Shown here piece by piece: positions 7,616-15,817 of a stretch of 31,173 bases of DNA (the stretch's first letter is position 1; each line of letters begins with the position of its first letter). Origin of the DNA: Streptococcus mitis (GTDB lineage Bacteria > Bacillota > Bacilli > Lactobacillales > Streptococcaceae). The translations under genes and the position numbers were made by a program. The stretch lies in assembly GCF_023109105.1 (NCBI RefSeq), contig NZ_JALDTZ010000019.1, positions 1 through 31,173 on the forward strand. The letters are read 5' to 3'. Below the pieces are notes generated by a model. That model searched no databases and was not told the DNA's origin. It saw only the letters and a list, made by a program, of their open reading frames with translations.

Positions 7616-8267
7616 CCTTCATTTTGATAATTACATCTGCATATTCAGCTACTTCTGGGTTATGAGTCACAATCAGTACTGTTTTCCCAGATTTGGCCAA
7701 ACTTTTAAATACCTCTAATACCATTTCTTGGGATTGGGAATCCAGTGACCCTGTTGGCTCATCAGCTACAATCATATCTGGTTGATTGACCAGAGCACGC
7801 GCAATGGCTACACGTTGCTTTTGCCCTCCAGAAAGTTGCTTGACATTTTTAGCCATAAAAGGTTCCATTCCTAAACTGACTAGTTGCTCTTGAGCTATCC
7901 TTGTCATTTCTTTATCCGATAAATCTTTAACATAGAGAGGCAACTTAACATTATCCAAAACTGACTGGTGAGGAATGAGATTAAAGTTTTGAAAGACAAA
8001 ACCAATGTTGTCTTTGCGAAATTGAGTCAATTCAATCTCCGATAGTTCTCTGAGAGACTCCCCTTTAAAAGCTAAAACTCCCTCATACTCTCTATCCAAC
8101 CCACTAATGATATTTAGTAGACTGGTTTTGCCACAGCCTGACGGACCGTAAATCGCTGTAATTTTCCCTTTTGCAATCTGCAGGTTTATATTCTTTAAAG
8201 CTTGCTCTTTATGTTTGCCGTCCAAAGCGTAAAATTTTGAAATATTTTTAATGGACAAAATGGACAT
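7584..8267 (-). CDS. ABC transporter ATP-binding protein, MacB/LolD type
   Basis: 227 aa. It hydrolyses ATP to drive the FtsX-type permease encoded downstream. Walker [10 protein letters not shown] at 41-49, Q-loop in FVFQNFNLIPH (about 90-100), signature LSGGQ at 145-149, Walker B MIVADE at 165-170, and the switch His at 202 (VTHNP). The signature KQLSGGQKQRVAIARALVNQP and ADEPTGSLD are typical of the MacB/LolD/FtsE group. The start has an ideal AAAGGAGGT 6-7 bp upstream. It overlaps the permease gene by 32 bp, so the two are translationally linked. An extended -10 promoter (8375-8383) lies upstream, and a broken PlcR-like regulator gene precedes it on the same strand. Confidence 0.93.
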   Translation of the reverse strand: MSILSIKNISKFYALDGKHKEQALKNINLQIAKGKITAIYGPSGCGKTSLLNIISGLDREYEGVLAFKGESLRELSEIELTQFRKDNIGFVFQNFNLIPHQSVLDNVKLPLYVKDLSDKEMTRIAQEQLVSLGMEPFMAKNVKQLSGGQKQRVAIARALVNQPDMIVADEPTGSLDSQSQEMVLEVFKSLAKSGKTVLIVTHNPEVAEYADVIIKMKDGEVVEEVKK

Positions 8268-8374
8268 AGGTACCTCCTTTAGTCACTTGTGATGTGATAT
8301 AACCATAAATTCTATATTTAACAAGATTAGATTCAAAAGGAATCAAAGAATTCCTTTCTCTTTTTTACGAATTC

Positions 8375-8403
8375 ATTGTAACAAAAAAGCGACATTCCCC
8401 CAA
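8375..8403 (-). promoter_or_regulatory. promoter of the ABC exporter pair
   Basis: On the minus strand, an extended -10 TG-T-TACAAT (TACAAT at 8375-8380) has a weak -35 TTGGGG (8398-8403) at 17 bp. The promoter sits inside the terminator hairpin of the upstream regulator gene. The leader to the ATPase start is about 100 nt. Confidence 0.55.
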
Positions 8404-8420
8404 TGACAGAAATGTCACTT
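8387..8420 (-). terminator. terminator of the PlcR-like regulator gene
   Basis: On the minus strand, AAGTGACATT pairs with AATGTCGCTT (10 bp including one G-U) around a 14-nt loop and is followed by six T. The G-U pairing works only in the minus-strand RNA. Confidence 0.75.
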
Positions 8421-8431
8421 CTATAAACCAT

Positions 8432-9350
8432 TTAACGATACCTTTCTAGGTCCTCGGCCCATTCATTATCTAAACTAACTATTAACTGCTTATTGCCAAA
8501 CATCCTTGCCATCATTTTTGCTTCTTCATACTTTTGTTTTGCTGTATCATAATCTGTCTGAATATAATATTTCCACTCCACCATCAAGACAATCGGTTGT
8601 TTTTGAAAATCTCGTGTTTTCTGCCCTATTTTATTTAAGGTGTCAACTGCTCTCTTAAAATAATGAAACACCCCCATAATTTCTATACAAGTTAAAGAAG
8701 CTAACAAGGTCTCTAAGTAAGTATAAACAATCAAATTCTATCTTATCAATCTGCGAACTTAGTTTCTCATGAAAATAAAGAATATTCTCATACTCAGATT
8801 CTTTTATTTCACCCGCTTTCAAACCATCCATTAAGTTACATGCAAAATACAACCTCAGTCTTAATAGATCCTCCGCTTTATATACATCTCTGGATAGTAA
8901 GTCTTGAAGACCGCCCTCAATCACACTGCTTCCGTATAAGGAATTACTAGTCGCTCTCACTGCATCTATGGCTTGAAGACAATCCACTAGCACTTTTTCA
9001 TCACGTGGCAAATCATCATAAAAATTCTCAAAAATCTCATCGAAATATTCTTCCTTCTGCTCCTGCAACTCCTTATCTCCATAGTCAGGATGATGAAGAA
9101 GAAAGTATTTTAATTCTTGGTAACGCTTGGGTAATTCCTTATAGTCTGGCATCAGAATATAGGTTGGAATATCTAGCCTATTCGCTATATATTCTAGGGT
9201 TTTTATCGTCGGGCGAAATTCTCCTTTTTCAATGCGCACTAACTGACGAACTGACAGTTCTGACTCATCTCCACAAAAAACTGGACGACTAAGCCCTTTC
9301 TCCTCTCTAAGAAGTTTTACCTTTTCCCCTAGATCATTTATCTTGTTCAC
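8432..9350 (-). pseudogene. PlcR/TprA-like HTH-TPR transcriptional regulator, frameshifted
   Basis: The first frame (GTG at 9348-9350, ribosome-binding GAGGGG) gives a 231-aa product. It has a Cro/C1-type helix-turn-helix at about residues 7-62 (LGEKVKLLREEKGLSR; ELSVRQLVRIEKGEFRPT), then a helical TPR-like region. It stops at 8655. The rest of the family sequence continues in another frame, from about 8734 to 8432 (ETLLASLTCIEIMG to NEWAEDLERYR). One extra base near 8714-8722, where the minus strand reads TACTTACTTAGAG, accounts for the shift. Without it, the protein would be about 305 aa, the usual size for peptide-responsive PlcR/Rgg-type regulators. It may be a true pseudogene, an assembly error, or a functional truncated protein. 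It is co-directional with the ABC exporter downstream, its likely former target. Confidence 0.8.
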
Positions 9351-9403
9351 TTGCCCCTCGCATGATTATAAAAGATTTGATTTTCAAATAAATATATGCG
9401 TTT

Positions 9404-9432
9404 ATTATACCATTTTTCAAAAAAATGTACAA
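9404..9432 (-). promoter_or_regulatory. promoter of the PlcR-like regulator gene
   Basis: On the minus strand, TTGTAC (9427-9432) and TATAAT (9404-9409) are spaced 17 bp. The -35 box lies within the T-tract side of the adhE terminator. A second TATAAT at 9365-9370 has no matching -35. Confidence 0.55.
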
Positions 9433-9458
9433 AAAAGAGACAGGAAATTCCTGCCTCT
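9431..9458 (-). terminator. adhE terminator
   Basis: Arms AGAG-A-CAGGAA and TTCCTG-C-CTCT form a stem with one internal mismatch. On the minus strand it is followed by six T. It begins 13 bp past the adhE stop. Confidence 0.85.
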
Positions 9459-9471
9459 AGGCTGATAACAA

Positions 9472-12123
9472 TTATTTACGGCGTCCTGGTCTTTCTTTAT
9501 AGCCATAGTAAGCATCTTCGATGATTTCTTGCATATGGTCAACCATTGGAAGACGTGGGTTTGCAGGTGAACATTGATCTTCATAAGCAAGGAAGGCCAA
9601 TTCACGTGAATGTTCTTTCCATTCTTTTTCGTCAACACCTTGTGCTTTGAAGTTCATTTGGATACCTACGCGCTCACCGAGTTCGTAAACAGCTTTTGCG
9701 AAAGATTCAACCCCTTCTTCTGGTGTAGAAGCTGGAAGTCCAAGCATACGAGCGATATCTTGATATTTCTCGTCTGCACGGTAGTAGTTGTACTTAGGCC
9801 ATGTAGCTGTCTTAGCTGGGCGAGTACCGTTGTAGCGGATAACGTATGGAAGCAAGATTGCATTTGTACGTCCGTGAACTGTGTGGAATTGCGCACCAAT
9901 CTTGTGAGCCATTGAGTGAGAAATACCTAGGAAGGCATTCGCAAAGGCCATACCAGCGATTGTTGAAGCGTTATGCATTTTCTCACGTGAGTGGAAGTCT
10001 GCATTCTTAACTGAGCTTTCAAGGTTTTCGAATACAAGTTTGATAGCTTGAAGAGCAAGTCCGTCAGTGTAGTCGCTAGCCATTTGTGATACGTAAGCTT
10101 CAGTCGCGTGAGTCAATACGTCCATACCAGTATCAGCAGCAACAGATCCTGGAACTGTCAATACCAAAGCAGGGTCTACGATTGCCACAGTTGGTGTCAA
10201 TGAGTAGTCAGCGATTGGGTATTTACGGTTGTTTGCTTTATCAGAGATAACGGCAAATGGAGTTACTTCAGATCCTGTACCAGATGTAGTTGGGATCGCG
10301 ATGAATTTAGTCTTCTTACCAAGCAATGGGAATTTGAAGGCACGTTTACGGATATCCATGAATTTTTGTACAAGGTCACGGAAGTCCACTTCTGGTTGCT
10401 CGTAGAAGAGCCACATTACTTTAGCAGCATCCATTGGTGATCCACCACCAAGAGCGATGATTGTATCTGGTTTGAAAGCACGCATGATCTCAGTACCACG
10501 TTCAACTGTAGTGATATCTGGATCTGGTTCTACATCAGCAAAGATTTGGTAAACAACCTTATTGCGACGAAGGTCAAGTTGTTCGATGATACGATCAAGG
10601 AAGCCAAGCTCTACCATAGCGTGGTCAGTAACGATCATGACACGCTCAACGTCACGACATTTTTGAAGGTATTGAATTGAATCACGTTCAAAGTATGTTT
10701 TTGAAGGAAGTTTCATCCATTGCATGTTATTTCTCCGTCTTCCGACTTTTTTGATATTCAAGAGGTTAATGGCGCTAACGTTATCCCCAACTGAGTTACG
10801 TCCGTAAGAACCACATCCGAGTGTCAATGATGGCAAGAAGGCATTATAAACATCCCCGATACCACCGAAAGTAGAAGGTGAGTTACAGATAACACGAATA
10901 GCTTTAACAGCTTTACCAAATTCTTTAGTCAATTCTTCGTCAGCTGTGTGGATAGCTGCTGAGTGACCAAGACCGTTAAATTCAACCATCTGACGAGCCT
11001 TAGTAATACCATCTTCACGGCTTTCAGATTTCAAAACTGCGATAACTGGTGACAATTTTTCACGAGTCAATGGCTCATTTTCACCAACTTCTTTACATTC
11101 TGCAGCAAGAATGTTTGTTCCTTCTGGAACAGTAAATCCTGCTTGTTCTGCAATCCAAGTTGCTGGTTTACCAACGATGTCAGCGTTCAATTTTGCACCA
11201 GCACAGTTTTTGCTATTTGCTTTCACACCGAAGCAGAATTCTTCAAGAAGAGCTTTTTCTTTTTTATTTACAAAGTAAGTGTGGTAAGATTTGAACTCTG
11301 CTACAAATTCATCATAAATTTCTTTATCAATGATAACCGCTTGTTCAGATGCGCAGACCATACCGTTGTCAAATGATTTAGACATGACGATATCGTGAGC
11401 AGCTTGGCGGATGTTTGCTGATTTTTCAACATAAGCTGGAACGTTTCCGGCACCTACCCCAAGAGCTGGTTTACCACATGAGTAAGCAGCCTTAACCATG
11501 GCATTACCACCTGTTGCAAGGATTGTTGCAATACCTTCGTGGTTCATTAGGGCACTAGTTGCTTCCATAGATGGTTCAGTGATCCACTGTACACAGTTTT
11601 CAGGAGCTCCTGCTTTAATCGCGGCATCACGAACGATTTGAGCTGCGTGAGCTGATGATTCTTGAGCTGATGGGTGGAAGGCAAAGACGATTGGATTACG
11701 TGTCTTCAATGAAATCAATGCCTTAAAAATCGCTGTTGATGTTGGGTTTGTTGTTGGAGTGATACCACAAACAACACCAACTGGTTCAGCAATAAGAGTC
11801 AATCCTGTTACATCATCTTCTTGAATAACACCAACTGTCTTAGTGTGGCGCATGTTGTTTACTACGTGTTCACAAGCAAACAAGTTCTTAGTTGCTTTGT
11901 CTTCAAATACACCACGTCCTGTTTCTTCAAAGGCATGTAAAGCTAATTCTCCGTGGGCATCCAAAGCTGCCACTGACGCTTTTGCTACAATGTAGTCAAC
12001 CTGCTCTTGATCCAACTTACGCATTTCTTCAAGAGCAACTAAAGCTTTTTGCACCAATCCATCGACATGCTTTTCAGCAGCGAGTTTCTTTTCCTCTGGT
12101 GTCACAGTTTTTTTATCAGCCAT
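9472..12123 (-). CDS. adhE: AdhE, bifunctional acetaldehyde-CoA/alcohol dehydrogenase
   Basis: 883 aa. It reduces acetyl-CoA to acetaldehyde and then ethanol, using two NADH and so regenerating NAD in mixed-acid fermentation. The N-terminal aldehyde dehydrogenase domain (about 1-430) has catalytic Cys257 in FDNGMVCASEQAV. A linker (IKKVGRRRNNMQWMKLP) follows. The C-terminal iron-dependent alcohol dehydrogenase domain contains ALGGGSPMDAAKVMW and the metal-ligand segment GISHSMAHKIGAQFHTVHG. I chose the ATG at 12121-12123 (MADKKTV) with GGAGG 6 bp upstream, not the ATG seven codons earlier. Proteins of this type form long spirosome filaments. The promoter at 12179-12207 is surrounded by Rex half-sites, fitting NADH-dependent control. 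Confidence 0.98.
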   Translation of the reverse strand: MADKKTVTPEEKKLAAEKHVDGLVQKALVALEEMRKLDQEQVDYIVAKASVAALDAHGELALHAFEETGRGVFEDKATKNLFACEHVVNNMRHTKTVGVIQEDDVTGLTLIAEPVGVVCGITPTTNPTSTAIFKALISLKTRNPIVFAFHPSAQESSAHAAQIVRDAAIKAGAPENCVQWITEPSMEATSALMNHEGIATILATGGNAMVKAAYSCGKPALGVGAGNVPAYVEKSANIRQAAHDIVMSKSFDNGMVCASEQAVIIDKEIYDEFVAEFKSYHTYFVNKKEKALLEEFCFGVKANSKNCAGAKLNADIVGKPATWIAEQAGFTVPEGTNILAAECKEVGENEPLTREKLSPVIAVLKSESREDGITKARQMVEFNGLGHSAAIHTADEELTKEFGKAVKAIRVICNSPSTFGGIGDVYNAFLPSLTLGCGSYGRNSVGDNVSAINLLNIKKVGRRRNNMQWMKLPSKTYFERDSIQYLQKCRDVERVMIVTDHAMVELGFLDRIIEQLDLRRNKVVYQIFADVEPDPDITTVERGTEIMRAFKPDTIIALGGGSPMDAAKVMWLFYEQPEVDFRDLVQKFMDIRKRAFKFPLLGKKTKFIAIPTTSGTGSEVTPFAVISDKANNRKYPIADYSLTPTVAIVDPALVLTVPGSVAADTGMDVLTHATEAYVSQMASDYTDGLALQAIKLVFENLESSVKNADFHSREKMHNASTIAGMAFANAFLGISHSMAHKIGAQFHTVHGRTNAILLPYVIRYNGTRPAKTATWPKYNYYRADEKYQDIARMLGLPASTPEEGVESFAKAVYELGERVGIQMNFKAQGVDEKEWKEHSRELAFLAYEDQCSPANPRLPMVDHMQEIIEDAYYGYKERPGRRK

Positions 12124-12167
12124 ATTTTCCTCCATAGCTTTCAAGGATTTAATCCTTTGTTAATCTT

Positions 12168-12334
12168 TTCACAAGTTTATTATAACGCATTATTTCAACT
12201 TTGTAAACAGTTTCATAAACATTTCACAAAGAATTTTTAGTTTCTTGTGAAATTTTTATCATTATCTTTGCCTATCAAGTTTTTTCTTTAAAGTTTGTGA
12301 AATTTATTTCAAAGATTTTTTATTTCACAAACTT
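12168..12334 (-). promoter_or_regulatory. cluster of five Rex-type half-sites (TTGTGAA) upstream of adhE
   Basis: TTCACAA or TTGTGAA occurs at 12168-12174, 12223-12229, 12245-12251, 12295-12301 and 12324-12330. Two pairs form inverted repeats: 12221-12233 with 12243-12254 (near perfect), and AAGTTTGTGAAAT (12291-12303) with ATTTCACAAACTT (12322-12334), a perfect 13-bp match with an 18-bp spacer. The Rex consensus is TTGTGAA-N4-TTCACAA, so these are half-sites with wider spacing. One half-site sits on the predicted transcript start and another is just upstream of the -35. Confidence 0.65.
12179..12207 (-). promoter_or_regulatory. adhE promoter
   Basis: On the minus strand, TTTACA (12202-12207) and TATAAT (12179-12184) are spaced 17 bp. 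Transcription would start near 12172, giving a leader of about 50 nt. Confidence 0.75.
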
Positions 12335-12369
12335 GCTTGGAAGAGTAGGTTGGAAAATAAAGAATTTCA

Positions 12370-12385
12370 AAGTAAGCGCTTACTT
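12370..12385. promoter_or_regulatory. palindromic cre site
   Basis: AAGTAAGCGCTTACTT is a perfect 16-bp palindrome with the CcpA cre core AAGCGCTT. It lies about 165 bp upstream of the adhE -35 box and just past the end of the MORN-protein gene. Carbon-catabolite control of adhE would be the natural role; the long distance is unusual. Confidence 0.55.
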
Positions 12386-12401
12386 AAAAATTCTAACAAT
12401 A

Positions 12402-12419
12402 CCTCCTTTGATAAGGAGG
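12402..12419 (-). terminator. probable terminator hairpin after the MORN-protein gene
   Basis: A 7-bp perfect stem CCTCCTT/AAGGAGG with a 4-nt loop lies just past the stop codon at 12422. The T-tract on the minus strand is weak (TATTGTT), while the plus-strand side is T-rich. Confidence 0.5.
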
Positions 12420-12421
12420 CT

Positions 12422-12832
12422 TTATTTTTGTTGAAAAACACCTTGTTTAAAAGTTCCTTCATAAACAACTTCTTGTTCGGTTGTTAGTTTCCCTTTTCCT
12501 TCAGCCTGTCCATTTACAAAATCACCTTCGTAGGTCCAGCCTTCTTTAGATTGAAAAGTACCTTTTCCATTGAAGGCTCCATTATTGAAACCACCTGTAT
12601 ATTGGTCTCCATTTTGGAAAGTAATGGTACCTTGGCCATTCATTTTACCACGGACAAGACTGCCGTCGTAAACAATAGTTCCATTATCAAGCTTTAGAAC
12701 ACCTTTTCCGGGAATATTTAGAAAAAAGACGAGTACAGCACAGAAAACAATAGCAACTACTGCTAGAGTCTCTAAAAGTGGACGAGTCAGATAGACACGA
12801 TACTTTTCGTAAAAATTCTTAAGATTTTCCAT
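12422..12832 (-). CDS. membrane-anchored MORN-repeat protein
   Basis: 136 aa from the ATG at 12830-12832, which has AAGGAG 7-8 bp upstream inside the end of the phosphatase gene. A GTG two codons earlier is too close to that site. A short charged N-terminus (about 1-19) leads to one transmembrane segment (about 20-42, LLETLAVVAIVFCAVLVFFL). About four MORN repeats follow, for example GKMNGQGTITFQNGDQYTGG, NGAFNGKGTFQ and GQAEGKGKLTTEQEVVYEG. MORN repeats are beta-hairpins that bind lipids or proteins; here they would face outside the cell. The gene overlaps the tyrosine phosphatase gene by 14 bp, so the two are translationally coupled. Function unknown. Confidence 0.88.
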   Translation of the reverse strand: MENLKNFYEKYRVYLTRPLLETLAVVAIVFCAVLVFFLNIPGKGVLKLDNGTIVYDGSLVRGKMNGQGTITFQNGDQYTGGFNNGAFNGKGTFQSKEGWTYEGDFVNGQAEGKGKLTTEQEVVYEGTFKQGVFQQK

Positions 12833-13262
12833 CTTCACTCTCCTTTTCTAAACGTTCTAACCAAGCTCGGCACCCTTCTTGAACACGTCGATAGGTTTCT
12901 TCAAAATCTCCTGTATACCAAGGATCTGGAACACTTTCAGATGCAAATGAGTAAATCTTATGTTGCAAGTCTGATGGACACATCTGACGTAAATCAGAAA
13001 TATTTGAAGCGTCTATTCCGATAATATAATCAAAGGCTTCAAAATCTTCCTTACTAATCTGAAGCGATGTTTTGTCTTTGTCATAAGGAATCTGATACTG
13101 CTGGAAAATCCCTTGCGTTCCCTTATGAATCGGATTGCCATGTTCCCAAGAGGAAGTTACTCGACTCTCAATTTGATAATCACTCGTCATGGACTTCATC
13201 ACAAACTCGGCCATAGGGCTGCGACAAATATTTCCCAGACAGACAAAGACTAGTTTTTTCAT
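12819..13262 (-). CDS. low-molecular-weight protein-tyrosine phosphatase
   Basis: 147 aa. It removes phosphate from phosphotyrosine by a cysteinyl-phosphate intermediate. The signature CLGNICRS places the nucleophile at Cys8 and the phosphate-binding Arg at 14. The general acid is Asp113 in VPDPWY. Length is normal for the family. The start at 13260-13262 has AAAGGAAATGGG upstream. It is translationally coupled to the downstream MORN-protein gene. No tyrosine kinase or capsule gene is adjacent, so its substrate is not indicated by context. Confidence 0.94.
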   Translation of the reverse strand: MKKLVFVCLGNICRSPMAEFVMKSMTSDYQIESRVTSSWEHGNPIHKGTQGIFQQYQIPYDKDKTSLQISKEDFEAFDYIIGIDASNISDLRQMCPSDLQHKIYSFASESVPDPWYTGDFEETYRRVQEGCRAWLERLEKESEDGKS

Positions 13263-13281
13263 CCCATTTCCTTTCCTTTAT

Positions 13282-13307
13282 AGAAAAACGGGAGTTAGTG
13301 ATCCCGT
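13282..13307 (-). terminator. yajC terminator
   Basis: Stem ACGGGA/TCCCGT with an 8-nt loop, followed on the minus strand by TTTTTC. It begins immediately past the yajC stop and lies 20 bp before the phosphatase start codon. Confidence 0.7.
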
Positions 13308-13308
13308 C

Positions 13309-13608
13309 TTATTTTTCAATTGCGCCTTCTAGTGAAGCTGTTTCTTTCAGCGGTAATACTGTCTTGATAGCAGCTAGTTCAAAAGTCAAGTAAACTCCAT
13401 CTACATCAAGAACAATTGTTCTTTTCTCAGTATCTACTTCATCGACTGTTCCGTAAAGTCCACCGATTGTAATCACTTCGTAGCCTTTTTGTAGTTTATT
13501 TAAGCTTTCCATACGTTTTTGTGCTTGTTTCTTTTGAGAGCGTTGCGTAAAGAACATCAAGCCCACCATAAGGACCAACATAATTAAAAATGTATAATTT
13601 GGATTCAT
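13309..13608 (-). CDS. yajC: YajC, Sec translocase accessory subunit
   Basis: 99 aa. YajC is a small single-pass membrane protein associated with SecDF or SecYEG. One transmembrane helix is at about 5-22 (YTFLIMLVLMVGLMFFTQRS). A basic stretch (QRSQKKQAQKRMESLNKLQKG) and a beta-rich domain with the family motif GYEVITIGGLYGTV follow. The ATG at 13606-13608 has AAAGGAG upstream. It has its own promoter (13639-13667) and terminator, and so is probably transcribed alone. Confidence 0.93.
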   Translation of the reverse strand: MNPNYTFLIMLVLMVGLMFFTQRSQKKQAQKRMESLNKLQKGYEVITIGGLYGTVDEVDTEKRTIVLDVDGVYLTFELAAIKTVLPLKETASLEGAIEK

Positions 13609-13638
13609 TTTCTTCTCCTTTGTCTTTTACATAGGACT

Positions 13639-13667
13639 ACTATATCAAATTTCAGCTACTTTTACAA
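13639..13667 (-). promoter_or_regulatory. yajC promoter
   Basis: On the minus strand, TTGTAA (13662-13667) and TATAGT (13639-13644) are spaced 17 bp, with a leader of about 25 nt before the start codon. Confidence 0.7.
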
Positions 13668-13692
13668 GGTCGTACCTTGCTTTTCTAGTAAG

Positions 13693-13720
13693 AAAAACCA
13701 GAGCTTGCGCCCTGATTTTT
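13693..13720 (-). terminator. recP terminator
   Basis: On the minus strand, AAAAATCAGGGC pairs with GCTCTGGTTTTT (12 bp with two G-U pairs) around a GCAA tetraloop. It lies 4 bp past the recP stop. Confidence 0.9.
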
Positions 13721-13724
13721 AGGA

Positions 13725-15701
13725 TTATTTCAAGTCTTGAACAACTTTTACAAGATTTTCTACAGTAAAGCCATATTCTGCCAATACTTTTGGTGCTGGA
13801 GCAGAGGCTCCAAAGGTATCAATACCAAGAACGGCACCATCTAGTCCAACATATTTGTACCAGTTTTGAGTTGCACCCATTTCGACTGCAACACGACGGC
13901 GGACCGCATTTGGAAGAATTTCTTCCTTGTAAGCTGCATCTTGTTTATCAAAGACATCTGTAGATGGCATGCTGACTACGCGGACTTTTTCGCCTTGACT
14001 AGCCAATTCTTTAGCTGCTGAGACAGCAAGATTGACCTCTGAACCTGTCGCAATCAAGATGGTATCAAAGTCTGCTGCATTTTCATAAACGACATAGGCA
14101 CCTTTAGCAACCTTGTCGAAGTCTGTTCCCTCTTCAACAGTCAAGTTTTGACGTGTCAAGACAAGGGCAGTTGGTGTTTTCTCACTTGTCACTGCAAGGT
14201 ACCAAGCTGCTTGAGTTTCACGCGCATCTGCTGGGCGGAAAACATTTAGATTTGGCATAGCACGAAGACCTGCTAAATGCTCAACTGGTTCATGAGTAGG
14301 ACCGTCTTCCCCAACTGCAATAGAATCATGGGTAAAGACATAAGTCACAGGAAGTCCTTGCAAGGCTGACAAGCGGACAGCTGCCTTCACATAGTCAGAG
14401 AAGACGAAGAAAGTACCACCGTACACACGAAGTCCACCATGAAGGGCCATCCCGTTCAAGATCGTTCCCATGGCAAATTCACGAACACCAAACTGAATGT
14501 TACGGTTCAAGCGATTGGCATCGTCTTGAAGTCCGTCAGTCTTGATGTAAGTCATATTTGAGTGAGCTAGGTCAGCTGAACCTCCTAAGAAGGTTGGCAA
14601 CTTAGCAGCTACAACGTTCAAGGCATCCTGACTCGAGTTACGAGTTGCTTGAGAGAAACCATTTTCTAAGGCTGGGAAATCTGCTGGAGTCACTTCAACT
14701 GGATCACGTCCGTCGATGATAGCTTCTACTTCTGCAGCCAATTCTGGATGCGCTTCTTTATAGTCAGCAACTAATTTTTCCCAAGCTTGATAAGCTGATG
14801 CGCCACGGTCTGCAACATTTTCCTTGAAATCTGCATAAACTTCAGCTGGGATTTCAAACGGTTCATAGTCCCAACCAAGTGATTGACGAGTTGCTGCAGT
14901 TTCATCTGCTCCAAGAGGGGCACCGTGTACAGCATTAGTTCCCTGTTTATTTGGAGAACCGTATCCAATTACAGTCTTCACTTCAATCAAAGATGGTTTA
15001 CCTGAAGCTTTAGCTGTTTCGATAGCAGCATGGATGGCTTCCAAATCTGTTCCATCTTCTACCAAGGCAGTATGCCAACCGTAGGCATTGTAACGGTCAC
15101 GAACACTTTCTGTAAAGGAATCCTTTGTCTCACCATCTAAGTTGATGTCATTTGAATCATAAAGAACAACCAATTTATCAAGTTTTTGCAAACCAGCGTA
15201 AGAAGCCGCCTCGCTTGAAACACCTTCCATCAAGTCTCCGTCTCCACAGATAACATAAGTATAGTGGTCAAAGATATTATAGCCTTCACGGTTATATTTA
15301 GCTGCCAAGAAACGTTCTGCCTGGGCAAAACCAGTGGCAGTTGAAATCCCTTGCCCTAGAGGTCCAGTAGTAGCATCAATTCCTGCTGTATGACCAAATT
15401 CTGGGTGACCTGGTGTTTTTGAACCCCATTGACGGAAGCTCTTGATTTCATCCATGCTGACATCTTCAAAACCAGAAAGGTGAAGAAGGGCATAAAGAAG
15501 CATTGAACCATGACCAGCTGAGAGAATAAAGCGGTCGCGGTTGATCCAGTTTGGTTGAGCTGGATTGATACGAAGTTGTTTTGTAAAGAGGCTATAAGCC
15601 ATTGGAGCCGCTCCCATAACCACACCTGGGTGACCTGAGTTGGCTTTATTAATGGCGTCAATACCTAGGAAACGAATTGCATTAACAGATAGATTTGACA
15701 T
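13725..15701 (-). CDS. recP: transketolase (RecP)
   Basis: 658 aa, full length. This thiamine-diphosphate enzyme moves two-carbon ketol units between sugar phosphates in the non-oxidative pentose phosphate pathway. N-terminal substrate and cofactor residues include NSGHPG (21-26) and SAGHGS (61-66). The ThDP motif begins GDGDLMEG (153-160) and ends near LYDSNDI. The pyrimidine-binding domain holds FGVREFAMG and [24 protein letters not shown] is the phosphate-binding loop. The pneumococcal gene is called recP from an old transformation-defect mutant. The start has AAAGGA upstream, a promoter at 15754-15782 and a strong terminator. It is monocistronic. Confidence 0.97.
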   Translation of the reverse strand: MSNLSVNAIRFLGIDAINKANSGHPGVVMGAAPMAYSLFTKQLRINPAQPNWINRDRFILSAGHGSMLLYALLHLSGFEDVSMDEIKSFRQWGSKTPGHPEFGHTAGIDATTGPLGQGISTATGFAQAERFLAAKYNREGYNIFDHYTYVICGDGDLMEGVSSEAASYAGLQKLDKLVVLYDSNDINLDGETKDSFTESVRDRYNAYGWHTALVEDGTDLEAIHAAIETAKASGKPSLIEVKTVIGYGSPNKQGTNAVHGAPLGADETAATRQSLGWDYEPFEIPAEVYADFKENVADRGASAYQAWEKLVADYKEAHPELAAEVEAIIDGRDPVEVTPADFPALENGFSQATRNSSQDALNVVAAKLPTFLGGSADLAHSNMTYIKTDGLQDDANRLNRNIQFGVREFAMGTILNGMALHGGLRVYGGTFFVFSDYVKAAVRLSALQGLPVTYVFTHDSIAVGEDGPTHEPVEHLAGLRAMPNLNVFRPADARETQAAWYLAVTSEKTPTALVLTRQNLTVEEGTDFDKVAKGAYVVYENAADFDTILIATGSEVNLAVSAAKELASQGEKVRVVSMPSTDVFDKQDAAYKEEILPNAVRRRVAVEMGATQNWYKYVGLDGAVLGIDTFGASAPAPKVLAEYGFTVENLVKVVQDLK

Positions 15702-15753
15702 AGAATTTCCTTTCTATTTGAGGTGATTACTAAATCACACATTCTATTTTACT

Positions 15754-15782
15754 ATTATATGAAAAAATACATAGAATAGCAA
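15754..15782 (-). promoter_or_regulatory. recP promoter
   Basis: On the minus strand, TTGCTA (15777-15782) and TATAAT (15754-15759) are spaced 17 bp. A small hairpin GTGATT/AATCAC (15723-15738) falls in the leader between the -10 and the ribosome-binding site. Confidence 0.7.
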
Positions 15783-15817
15783 TCAAACAATTCGACTCTA
15801 TATAAGTCATTTGTTTT

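Noticed and set aside
8366..8373. TACGAATT, one base from the competence cin-box TACGAATA
   Set aside because: It lies on the plus strand with only minus-strand genes downstream, and lacks the T-rich flank and -10 arrangement expected for a sigma-X promoter.
9362..9391. Nine-residue plus-strand frame (MIIKDLIFK) beside the PlcR-like regulator, considered as a signalling-peptide gene
   Set aside because: There is no ribosome-binding site, signal peptide or promoter, and it lies within the regulator's own promoter region.
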